Part shown: positions 1-4,885 of the stretch, one piece after another
Numbering within the stretch: position 1 is the first letter of the stretch
How the letters are laid out: each line of letters opens with the position of its first letter
Source of the DNA: Draconibacterium sp.
GTDB taxonomy: Bacteria; Bacteroidota; Bacteroidia; Bacteroidales; Prolixibacteraceae
Direction: 5' to 3'
Assembly (NCBI GenBank): GCA_030595485.1
Contig: JAUVDE010000170.1
Location: 1-7,143, forward strand
Length of the DNA stretch: 7,143 nucleotides
The notes under the pieces: generated by a model
What the model saw: the letters and a program-made list of their open reading frames with translations, nothing else
What the model was told of the DNA's origin: nothing
The model's database searches: none
Program-made: the position numbers and the translations under genes

Positions 1-387
1 CCACTGCCTGCACTGGCATTTTTTCATATTCCTTTACCTGAATATAAGCAGGTTTGGAATACCAAAGAATTGGTGAAAATTGGTGAAAAGAACGAAGATG
101 TTTGTAGCCCTGATATTAATACGGGTATGTTTGCTGCAATGGTTGAAGGCGGCGATGTTATGGGAACCTTTGTCGGACACGACCACATTAACGACTACAT
201 TGGCGTTTTATACGATATTGCTTTAACTTATGGGCGCTGTTCAGGCGCAAGAAATGCTTATGGAGAATTGCCTCCGGGCGGACGTGTTATTGTTCTAAAA
301 GAAGGTAAACGAGAATTTGACACCTGGATTCGTGAAGTTAAAGGTGATGTGGTTTTAAAAACAAATTACCCAAAATCCTTCAAATAA
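1..387 (+). CDS. Calcineurin-like metallophosphoesterase, C-terminal part (5' end outside window)
   Basis: The frame is open from base 1 and ends at TAA 385-387, giving 128 residues of the C-terminal part of a larger protein. Two features point to the calcineurin-like phosphoesterase fold of the purple acid phosphatase / Dcr2 type. One is the stretch FFHIPLPEY (residues 7-15), which carries a histidine typical of the late metal-ligand block. The other is GHDH (residues 59-62), the family's last metal-binding motif. The expected role is hydrolysis of a phosphomonoester or phosphodiester at a two-metal centre; such proteins are usually exported, but the N-terminus is not visible. The tail is short and basic (PKSFK). 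No convincing terminator follows: AACGTAA at 386-392 and TTACGTT at 409-415 form an inverted repeat without a GC-rich stem or T-run. Family is secure; substrate cannot be told. Confidence 0.85.
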   Translation, partial: PLPALAFFHIPLPEYKQVWNTKELVKIGEKNEDVCSPDINTGMFAAMVEGGDVMGTFVGHDHINDYIGVLYDIALTYGRCSGARNAYGELPPGGRVIVLKEGKREFDTWIREVKGDVVLKTNYPKSFK

Positions 388-555
388 CGTAATCTTTCAC
401 AGCCCATTTTACGTTCAATACATTTGTGATAGTCCCTTTCACTTTCAAGTCATTACTCTGGCTTTTAATTAAAATATGGCGTAACTTTATATCTAATCCA
501 CGTCTCTCGTTATTTGATGTATTTAAGTCCTATTTTACCAATAAAAGCCGATGTC

Positions 556-1272
556 ATGAAAAATCTAGTCAACTTATCGGGTTCAATCGCCAAAAAGGAA
601 GTTTTGGCTCCCATTAAAAGTCATATTCTTGAAAATACTTATGTAAGCGAGGCGACCGATCCGTACGCCAATTACTACGGACAAGTACCACAAAACGCAA
701 AACCCAACTCAATTTTTATTTATACCTCTAAATTTTATTTCTTAGAAGAGATTCTAAGTTGTACAAAAGGAGCTAAAGAATGCATACAGGAAAGAATAAA
801 TATTGCCAGCGCTCACATACAATTTAAGGGAAAACAATACTCCGCAATTCGCATTAAAAACTTTGACGATTATACACAAATAGCTTCTTTGCAAGAATGT
901 TTACTTATCGAAAAGGGAATGGTATTTTCGCCAAAGCTTAATATTCAGGGTAAAGTGGAAGCACGCATTAATAAACTTTTTGTTTTAGAAGAAGTAGATG
1001 ATAGAATTTACATAGATTTAAAAGAAGATAATAAAGGCTATTTCTTTCACGATTATAAAGTACCAGCTGATAGGTTTGAACAAATAATTACATCAATGAA
1101 AAATAGCACTGCCTGCAAACTTTTCGATGCGGTTCAGGGTGAAATTCTTCAGAATGGAAAGGTGGTTGAAATAGTTCGGGTATATGCTGAGGGATTAGAA
1201 CTCAAATTTTTGAAGTGCATGGCTACTGAATTCAAGAAACAACTTACTCTCGCCAATATTCAGGTTTCATAA
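556..1272 (+). CDS. Conserved-looking hypothetical protein, unknown function
   Basis: This encodes a 238-residue soluble protein, starting at the ATG that gives MKNLVNLSGS. In-frame ATGs at 514 and 517 would add 13-14 residues (MMYLSPILPIKADV). The shorter start is preferred because the extension looks like read-through of leader DNA, but there is no ribosome-binding site to decide. I do not recognise a family. No signal peptide, membrane segment or catalytic motif is visible. The composition is mixed charged/aromatic with predicted alternating strands and helices, and there are five cysteines without a CxxC pair. Codon use matches the neighbours, which supports a real gene. Its last 29 bp overlap the end of the convergent acetyltransferase gene. 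No promoter with a good -7 box was found in 388-555. Confidence 0.7.
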   Translation: MKNLVNLSGSIAKKEVLAPIKSHILENTYVSEATDPYANYYGQVPQNAKPNSIFIYTSKFYFLEEILSCTKGAKECIQERINIASAHIQFKGKQYSAIRIKNFDDYTQIASLQECLLIEKGMVFSPKLNIQGKVEARINKLFVLEEVDDRIYIDLKEDNKGYFFHDYKVPADRFEQIITSMKNSTACKLFDAVQGEILQNGKVVEIVRVYAEGLELKFLKCMATEFKKQLTLANIQVS

Positions 1273-1795
1273 GTGTTTCAGCGCAAGTAACTTTACCTTT
1301 AAAATTCTTGATAGCACCCGGCTTTAATTCTTGTACCATCCAGGCATCTGCAACTTCTTTAGGAATGGGATAAGGAGCTTCTAAACCAAACCTTCCGGCA
1401 TTATTTATAAATCCATAGCGTGGATAATATTTAATGTGCCCCAAAACAAACACCATTTCAGCCCCCAGGTTTTTGAGAATTTGTAAGCCTTCTTTTATCA
1501 GTAAACCGCCAATACCCTTTCGCTGAAATTCGGGTTTTACAGCCATTGGAGCTAAAATATGGCACAAGGGGCTATCTGCGTCATCAATAAAAACGCGTGT
1601 AAATAAAATATGCCCAATGGCTTCCTTTTTATAAAATGCCAATAAAGAGATTAGCGGTTCGGCACTTTCATCATTTAAAAGATCCGCTGTTAATTGTGCT
1701 TCATCATCTTCGCCAAAAGCTTGTTTTTCTACGTCCATTATCGAGGCAAAATCATCCTCAGTACTTATCCGAATTTTTAGTTTACTTGTATCCAT
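1244..1795 (-). CDS. GNAT family N-acetyltransferase, YhbS-like
   Basis: A 183-residue GNAT-fold acetyltransferase that would transfer an acetyl group from acetyl-CoA to an amine; substrate unknown. The N-terminal strand and helix (KIRISTEDDFASIMDVEKQAF, residues 7-27) are followed by the acetyl-CoA-binding motif A, VKPEFQRKGIG (86-96), which holds the QRKGIG pyrophosphate loop. The later VFVLGHIKYYPRYGF block is characteristic of the YhbS-like group (COG3153). The frame stays open to 1903, but those extra 36 codons cross an intrinsic terminator and do not look like GNAT sequence, so the ATG at 1793-1795 is chosen. Its stop lies inside the convergent unknown gene (29-bp overlap). The terminator just upstream separates it from the thioredoxin operon, so it probably has its own promoter. 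Confidence 0.88.
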   Translation of the reverse strand: MDTSKLKIRISTEDDFASIMDVEKQAFGEDDEAQLTADLLNDESAEPLISLLAFYKKEAIGHILFTRVFIDDADSPLCHILAPMAVKPEFQRKGIGGLLIKEGLQILKNLGAEMVFVLGHIKYYPRYGFINNAGRFGLEAPYPIPKEVADAWMVQELKPGAIKNFKGKVTCAETLMKPEYWRE

Positions 1796-1818
1796 GTTGA
1801 GTTTACTTGTTCTACGGA

Positions 1819-1850
1819 CTAAATTACAAACAAAAACCGCCCTCCCAAAA
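1819..1850 (-). promoter_or_regulatory. Possible promoter of the GNAT gene, overlapping the upstream terminator
   Basis: On the minus strand, TTTTG (1850-1846) is followed after 19 nt by TAATTTAG (1826-1819). This is one base from the Bacteroidota -7 consensus TAnnTTTG, with a normal -33 to -7 distance. The -33 match falls in the loop and stem of the terminator that closes the previous operon. Predicted transcription would begin about 15-20 nt before the ATG at 1795. Based on pattern only; AT-rich DNA gives chance matches. Confidence 0.3.
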
Positions 1851-1862
1851 GGAAGAGCGGTT
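1827..1862 (-). terminator. Rho-independent terminator of the four-gene thiol/redox operon
   Basis: Read on the minus strand, AACCGCTCTTCC (1862-1851) pairs with GGGAGGGCGGTT (1846-1835) across a TTTT loop. This gives a 12-bp stem whose two non-Watson-Crick positions are G-U wobbles in the RNA. It is followed at once by TTTGTTTG. On the plus strand the same two positions become C-A mismatches and no T-run follows, so the signal is directional. It lies 47 bp after the thioredoxin stop codon. Confidence 0.88.
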
Positions 1863-1908
1863 GTATATATAAAAATTGGGTTTTTATTCGTTTGGGAAAA
1901 CAAATATC

Positions 1909-2331
1909 TTAGCTCGCCATAACAGCTTGAACTTCTTTAATAATCGCACGCTTGGTTTTTACACCCACAATACGTCCGGCTTCTTTTCCATCTTTTAAAA
2001 TAAGCATGGTTGGAATACTGCGTACTTTAAATCGTTGTGCCAATTGCTGGTTGTGGTCAACATTAACTTTTGCCACCATAAAACCAGTTTCATTGTCGGC
2101 TATATCGTTTAATGTTGGTGCAATAACTTTACACGGAGCACACCACGGTGCCCAAAAATCAACCAAAACAACGCCGCGTTTTGTGGCTGCTTTAAAGTTT
2201 TTATTTGCAAGAACTTTAATTTGTTTGCTATTTGCCACAGGCTTTGCATTTTTCATCCGGAAATAATTCACCGTTATTAATGCAATTAGCACTATTACTA
2301 CAACCAGTATTACAATAAGTGTTGTCGACAT
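1909..2331 (-). CDS. Membrane-anchored thioredoxin (WCAPC active site)
   Basis: A 140-residue thioredoxin-fold disulfide reductase carried on an N-terminal membrane anchor. Residues 5-21 are almost purely hydrophobic (one transmembrane helix, no lipobox or cleavage site), followed by the basic stretch RMKNAK. The thioredoxin domain covers about residues 36-138. It has DFWAPWCAPCK with the redox pair Cys64/Cys67, and SIPT with cis-Pro107. The active site is WCAPC rather than the classic WCGPC. The anchor has no charge before it and several positive charges after it, so by the positive-inside rule the catalytic domain may face the cytoplasm; this is inferred. It is the last gene of the operon, 5 bp after the OsmC gene, and probably supplies electrons to or recycles thiols on the upstream products. 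Confidence 0.92.
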   Translation of the reverse strand: MSTTLIVILVVVIVLIALITVNYFRMKNAKPVANSKQIKVLANKNFKAATKRGVVLVDFWAPWCAPCKVIAPTLNDIADNETGFMVAKVNVDHNQQLAQRFKVRSIPTMLILKDGKEAGRIVGVKTKRAIIKEVQAVMAS

Positions 2332-2336
2332 AACTT

Positions 2337-2762
2337 TTACTCTACAATTTTGATTTCAGAAGTAACTTCAATGGCTTTTTTGTACAAAGCACTTACTCCA
2401 CAATAATTTTCCTCCGACAAACTAACAGCTTTTTTTAGTTTCTCCAATGGCAAGTCTTTACCTTTGAATTCATAAATAACATTCATTTTATAATACTGCT
2501 TTGGATGATCGTCGGTAAGGTCGCCTTCAACGGTTACGTTAAAATCGTCGAACTTAACACGCATTTTTTTAAGAATAGAAACCACATCCATTCCTGTGCA
2601 GCCAGCCAGTGCAGTTAACATCAATGGTTTGGGGCGTGGCCCACGGTTTTCTCCGCCAACTGGTTCTGCTGCATCTAAAACTATTTTATGACCGTTTACA
2701 TCGGCTTCAAAAGCCATATTTTCAAGGTAATTTACTTTTACTTCTTGTTTTGCCATTTTCAA
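2337..2762 (-). CDS. OsmC family protein (YhfA-like)
   Basis: A 141-residue OsmC/Ohr-superfamily protein. The two signature cysteines are present: Cys55 in LAGCTGMDV at the start of the long central helix, and Cys121 in ENYCGVSALYKK. In the family these form the thiol site that reduces organic hydroperoxides or reacts with other thiol-active compounds. The PRPKPLMLTALAGCTGMD block and overall length resemble the E. coli YhfA type more than Ohr. An alternative start two codons later (MAKQEV) is equally plausible. It sits third in the operon, 18 bp after the atypical thioredoxin-fold gene and 5 bp before the anchored thioredoxin, a likely reductant. Cytoplasmic, with no export signal. The exact substrate (peroxide, persulfide or other electrophile) is not determined by the sequence. 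Confidence 0.92.
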   Translation of the reverse strand: MKMAKQEVKVNYLENMAFEADVNGHKIVLDAAEPVGGENRGPRPKPLMLTALAGCTGMDVVSILKKMRVKFDDFNVTVEGDLTDDHPKQYYKMNVIYEFKGKDLPLEKLKKAVSLSEENYCGVSALYKKAIEVTSEIKIVE

Positions 2763-2780
2763 TTGGTTAATGTCTATTAT

Positions 2781-3131
2781 TTATTTTTCGAATTGCTCGT
2801 CAAGAATTCCTGTTACCTGTTCCATATTTTGAATACTGGTAGTAGCTTGTGCAACCTTTCCATTTTTGTAATACATGGTAAATGGTAAGCCCATAAAACC
2901 ACTGCATTCCGGGGCGTTACGAATAGGTGCCGCTTCAGGATTATCAAAAGACATAACCATAAATTTCACGTTTGAGCGTTCTTTCTCCAAACGTTCCATA
3001 ACATTGTAAACCGGAAAACACATGGGTCCCATTCGACCACAACAAACCATAACATTTTCGTTTTCGGCCAATACTTTTTCCAATTCTGCTGCCGATTCAA
3101 TTTCAGGAAGTCCTGTACGTAGAAATTTCAT
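2781..3131 (-). CDS. Atypical thioredoxin-fold protein with CX6C active-site loop
   Basis: A 116-residue small cytoplasmic protein with a thioredoxin-like order of elements. There is an N-terminal helix (residues 12-25) and a strand VMVC leading into CCGRMGPMCFPVYNVMERLE (30-49). A second strand, VKFMVMSFD, is followed by GLPFTMYYKNGKV (81-93), which holds a likely cis-proline at Pro83 and the terminal hairpin. Instead of CxxC, the active-site loop has Cys31 and Cys38 separated by six residues, with an extra Cys30. A fourth cysteine (Cys76, in APECSG) lies close to the cis-Pro loop. The usual Trp before the first Cys is missing. It is second in the operon, 11 bp after the NifX-like gene. It may be a dedicated thiol partner or a metal-binding thioredoxin fold; the exact activity is unknown. 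Confidence 0.8.
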   Translation of the reverse strand: MKFLRTGLPEIESAAELEKVLAENENVMVCCGRMGPMCFPVYNVMERLEKERSNVKFMVMSFDNPEAAPIRNAPECSGFMGLPFTMYYKNGKVAQATTSIQNMEQVTGILDEQFEK

Positions 3132-3142
3132 TTCTTTATTTT

Positions 3143-3487
3143 TTAATTTGTTATTTCTTTAATTATATTTTCGTCCGATTGCAATTTCCCATGCAAATAA
3201 TCATCTATCAAATTTTGGGTTGAATTTATTGGAACACCCACAAAAAGGTTTACTTTATTTAATGCAAAAAGCGCAATAATTTCCTTGTTTACACGGTAAG
3301 TAATTACATCGGTTATCCCCTCTTTATATAACCAGCTGGGCAGTTCCGAAACACATTTTAACGAGGGCGTTTCAAAAATTTTCTTTTGAATTTTATCACC
3401 TTCAATTTCAAACACTTCATAATAAGAACAGGCTCCGAAATGTTCGCTTAATTTATCGTTCGCTATTGGAATTGCTACTTTTTTCAT
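3143..3487 (-). CDS. NifX/NifB-type dinitrogenase iron-molybdenum cofactor domain protein
   Basis: A 114-residue single-domain protein of the family that includes NifX, NafY and the C-terminus of NifB, which bind Fe-S/Fe-Mo cofactor precursors. The N-terminus KVAIPIANDKLSEHFGACSYYEVFEIE (residues 3-29) has the characteristic HFG followed by Cys20. It continues with the 'L..WL...G..DVI' block (49-62) and ends with VGVPINSTQNLIDDYLHGKL. A second cysteine, Cys45, lies in the middle loop. Standalone members are widespread in organisms that do not fix nitrogen, and nothing else here is a nif gene, so a general metal or Fe-S cluster-related role is more likely. It is the first gene of the operon, divergent from the Crp/Fnr regulator. 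The start is the ATG at 3485-3487 (MKKVAIP), standard for the family. Confidence 0.88.
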   Translation of the reverse strand: MKKVAIPIANDKLSEHFGACSYYEVFEIEGDKIQKKIFETPSLKCVSELPSWLYKEGITDVITYRVNKEIIALFALNKVNLFVGVPINSTQNLIDDYLHGKLQSDENIIKEITN

Positions 3488-3513
3488 TTTCGTTTTTCTC
3501 GTTTAGATAAACA

Positions 3514-3542
3514 CAGGGAAGTTCAAACTTTGAACTTCCCTG
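3514..3542. repeat. 29-bp perfect palindrome in the leader of the NifX-like operon
   Basis: CAGGGAAGTTCAAA (3514-3527) is the exact reverse complement of TTTGAACTTCCCTG (3529-3542), with one base (C3528) between. It lies 27 bp upstream of the first operon gene. Neither side has a T-run, and the two flanking genes diverge, so a terminator is unlikely. It could be an operator for a dimeric regulator or an RNA hairpin in the 5' leader. The inner half-site TTTGAA recurs in the palindrome at the regulator's promoter (3784-3796). Confidence 0.85.
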
Positions 3543-3569
3543 ATTTCCCTCTCTCTACTAAACCTTAAT

Positions 3570-3577
3570 CAAACCTA
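3570..3577 (-). promoter_or_regulatory. Candidate -7 box for the NifX-like operon, proximal
   Basis: On the minus strand TAGGTTTG (3577-3570) matches TAnnTTTG exactly. No convincing TTTG lies 19-21 nt upstream, so only half of the promoter is visible. It would start transcription near 3563 with a leader of about 76 nt that includes the 29-bp palindrome. Confidence 0.35.
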
Positions 3578-3618
3578 TTACTAATCAATCTAAATTCTTA
3601 TGAAAAAATCTTACGATA

Positions 3619-3626
3619 CAAAGATA
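3619..3626 (-). promoter_or_regulatory. Candidate -7 box for the NifX-like operon, distal
   Basis: On the minus strand TATCTTTG (3626-3619) is an exact and very typical Bacteroidota -7 element. The best -33 candidate 20 nt upstream is only CTGG, a poor match to TTTG, which would suit a promoter needing an activator. Transcription would start near 3612, leaving a leader of about 125 nt carrying the palindrome. Confidence 0.4.
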
Positions 3627-3703
3627 AGCAGTCTTGCAAATCCTTGCCAGAAAATGACATTGAACTCTGGCAGCCATCAAACTGAACTTTCACAGTTTTT
3701 TTT

Positions 3704-3717
3704 CTGTCAAACGACAG
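3704..3717. promoter_or_regulatory. Fnr-geometry inverted repeat, candidate operator for the Crp/Fnr regulator
   Basis: CTGTC (3704-3708) and GACAG (3713-3717) form a perfect inverted repeat with four bases (AAAC) between. Five-base half-sites around four bases is the layout of Fnr (TTGAT-N4-ATCAA) and HcpR-type (TTGAC-N4-GTCAA) operators. It stands between the divergent regulator and the thiol operon, about 63 bp before the regulator's -7 box. Assignment to this regulator is inference. A weaker stem, AAACTG/CAGTTT (3679-3698) followed by a T-run, lies beside it. Confidence 0.4.
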
Positions 3718-3756
3718 TTCTATTTGTTCGAAGCCCTACAAATACCGATTTTACAG

Positions 3757-3787
3757 TTGATTTATCGTATTTTCTTGTGTAATTTTG
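3757..3787 (+). promoter_or_regulatory. Promoter of the Crp/Fnr regulator gene
   Basis: TTG (3757-3759), 20 nt, then TAATTTTG (3780-3787): an exact TAnnTTTG with the expected -33 to -7 spacing for the Bacteroidota housekeeping sigma factor. Transcription would start around 3792, giving a leader of about 15 nt before the ATG at 3807. The -7 box overlaps the palindrome at 3784-3796. Confidence 0.65.
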
Positions 3788-3796
3788 AAATTCAAA
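3784..3796. promoter_or_regulatory. Palindrome overlapping the regulator's -7 box and start site
   Basis: TTTGAA-A-TTCAAA is a perfect 13-bp palindrome lying over the end of the -7 box and the predicted transcription start, 10 bp before the regulator's ATG. A protein bound here would block transcription, so autorepression is a reasonable guess. The hexamer TTTGAA/TTCAAA also forms the centre of the 29-bp palindrome at 3514-3542, in the opposite arrangement. Short AT-rich palindromes also arise by chance. Confidence 0.4.
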
Positions 3797-3806
3797 CTAT
3801 TATTGA

Positions 3807-4454
3807 ATGGATCCGAATTCAGAATGCAGACTCGAAACTTTTACCGATTTAAATGAACACAAAACACGTGTACAGTATTTAAAAGGTGAAAATATTTTTA
3901 AACAGGGAGCATTTGCACCTCACGTAATTTATGTAGTAAGCGGTTTGGTTAAAGTGTATTTGCAAACTGGTTTCGATAAACAAATAAATATTGCCATTGC
4001 CAAAGCCGGCGATTTTATGGCGTATTCTTCCATTTTCGGAGAATTGGTTCACACCTATTCATCACAGGCGTTAACCAATACCGAAATTTGTATGATTGAA
4101 AAAGAAAGCCTGAAACAAATTTTGCTCAATAATCCTGAATTTGCACTTAAAATTACCTCAAAGAACTACCGCAGCGAAAAACTTTTACTCGAGATAATTA
4201 AAAACATTTCGTATAAACAAATGCGAGGTAAACTAGCATCTTCACTGCTTTACTTATCGGGAGAAGACTTTTTAAAAGAAAATATTTTTCAGTTTCTTAC
4301 CCGTCAGGACATTGGTGACTTTGCCTCAATATCTGCCGAAAGTGCCATTAAGTTTTTAAAGGAATTTGAAAAAGAAGGCATGCTTAAACTAAAAGGCAAA
4401 GACATTGAAATTATCGATACAACTAAACTCAAAAATATAAGCAGAAACGGCTAA
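3807..4454 (+). CDS. Crp/Fnr family transcriptional regulator
   Basis: A 215-residue regulator. Residues about 20-125 form the cyclic-nucleotide-binding-type jelly roll: LKGENIFKQG, then HVIYVVSGLVKVYL, then AGDFMAYSSIFG. A dimerisation helix follows (about 118-150, KNYRSEKLLLEIIKN), then a winged helix-turn-helix at about 160-205 (FLTRQDIGDFASISAESAIKFLKEF, then GKDIEI as the wing). The cAMP-binding consensus is not intact, and only two cysteines exist (Cys7, Cys95), so it has no four-cysteine Fnr-type cluster. The ligand may be haem, a small molecule or a thiol signal; unknown. It diverges from the thiol operon across 319 bp and is followed 2 bp later by arfB, so the two are probably co-transcribed. 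Control of the divergent operon is the natural hypothesis. Confidence 0.93.
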   Translation: MDPNSECRLETFTDLNEHKTRVQYLKGENIFKQGAFAPHVIYVVSGLVKVYLQTGFDKQINIAIAKAGDFMAYSSIFGELVHTYSSQALTNTEICMIEKESLKQILLNNPEFALKITSKNYRSEKLLLEIIKNISYKQMRGKLASSLLYLSGEDFLKENIFQFLTRQDIGDFASISAESAIKFLKEFEKEGMLKLKGKDIEIIDTTKLKNISRNG

Positions 4455-4456
4455 CT

Positions 4457-4873
4457 ATGAGGATTTTAGAAGAACGCAGAAGCCGCTTAATAAATGAGTT
4501 CAAATTCTCAGCTTCAAGAAGTGGTGGTCCGGGCGGACAAAATGTAAACAAGGTGAGCACCAAAGTTGAATTGCGTTTTGCTTTATTTTCATCGTTTGTT
4601 TTATCCGATTCCGAAAAACGAGTTATAAACTTCAAACTGGCTCGCAGAATTAATTCGGAAGGTGAAATCCTCTTGGTTTCGAGTGTTGAACGCAGTCAGT
4701 GGCGCAACAAAGAAACAGTAATTGCAAAATTCTTCATGTTAGTTGAGGCCGCACTTACTCCGGTAAAAAAACGCATAAAAACATCGCCCACCAGAGGTTC
4801 GAAGCTTCGACGAATTGAAGGAAAAAAGTTGCTTTCTCAGAAAAAGCAAATGAGAAAGAGGCCAGAACTTTAA
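4457..4873 (+). CDS. arfB: Peptidyl-tRNA hydrolase ArfB (ribosome rescue)
   Basis: A 138-residue RF1-domain hydrolase that frees stalled ribosomes by cleaving peptidyl-tRNA in the A site without a stop codon. The catalytic segment SGGPGGQNVNKVSTKVELRF starts at residue 22 and contains the universal GGQ (26-28). The end is a long, lysine/arginine-rich tail (about 105-138, KKRIKTSPTRGSKLRRIEGKK and beyond) with no acidic cluster. In ArfB this tail threads into the empty mRNA channel and separates it from full-length RF1/RF2. Length matches the family (about 140). Only 2 bp separate it from the regulator gene. Assignment is firm; the older names are YaeJ or aminoacyl-tRNA hydrolase. Confidence 0.94.
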   Translation: MRILEERRSRLINEFKFSASRSGGPGGQNVNKVSTKVELRFALFSSFVLSDSEKRVINFKLARRINSEGEILLVSSVERSQWRNKETVIAKFFMLVEAALTPVKKRIKTSPTRGSKLRRIEGKKLLSQKKQMRKRPEL

Positions 4874-4885
4874 ATTCCAAAGTAC

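Noticed and set aside
386..415. Terminator after the phosphoesterase (AACGTAA/TTACGTT)
   Set aside because: Seven-bp AT-rich arms with a 16-nt loop and no T-run do not make a credible intrinsic terminator.
426..617. 63-codon plus-strand open frame
   Set aside because: It overlaps the start of the gene at 556 in another frame, its product has no domain-like composition, and the competing frame continues for 238 residues.
1796..1903. 36-codon N-terminal extension of the GNAT protein
   Set aside because: It would be translated through the terminator hairpin and does not resemble GNAT sequence; the ATG at 1795 gives the normal family N-terminus.
1952..2266. 104-codon plus-strand frame
   Set aside because: It is antisense to the thioredoxin gene, which has an unmistakable WCAPC motif; the frame is a by-product of its codon use.
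2688..2888. 66-codon plus-strand frame
   Set aside because: It is antisense across the OsmC and CX6C genes, and the product is composition-driven (F, Y, L rich) without recognisable features.
3143..3487. Evidence for nitrogen fixation
   Set aside because: The NifX/NifB-type domain alone is common in non-diazotrophs, and no nifH, nifD, nifK, nifE, nifN or radical-SAM NifB is present here.
3679..3703. Terminator formed by AACTG/CAGTT arms and the following T-run
   Set aside because: The stem is only about 6 bp and AT-rich, and no gene ends upstream on this strand; more likely part of the regulatory region.
3600..3782. 60-codon plus-strand frame in the divergent intergenic region
   Set aside because: It covers promoter-like and operator-like sequences on both strands, has an uneven, non-protein-like composition, and ends inside the regulator's -7 box. 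A small peptide gene cannot be fully excluded, but nothing supports it.
3807..4454. Oxygen-sensing Fnr with a 4Fe-4S cluster
   Set aside because: Only Cys7 and Cys95 are present; four cysteine ligands are needed for an Fnr-type cluster.
4429..4635. 68-codon minus-strand frame
   Set aside because: It is antisense to arfB, whose GGQ motif is secure.
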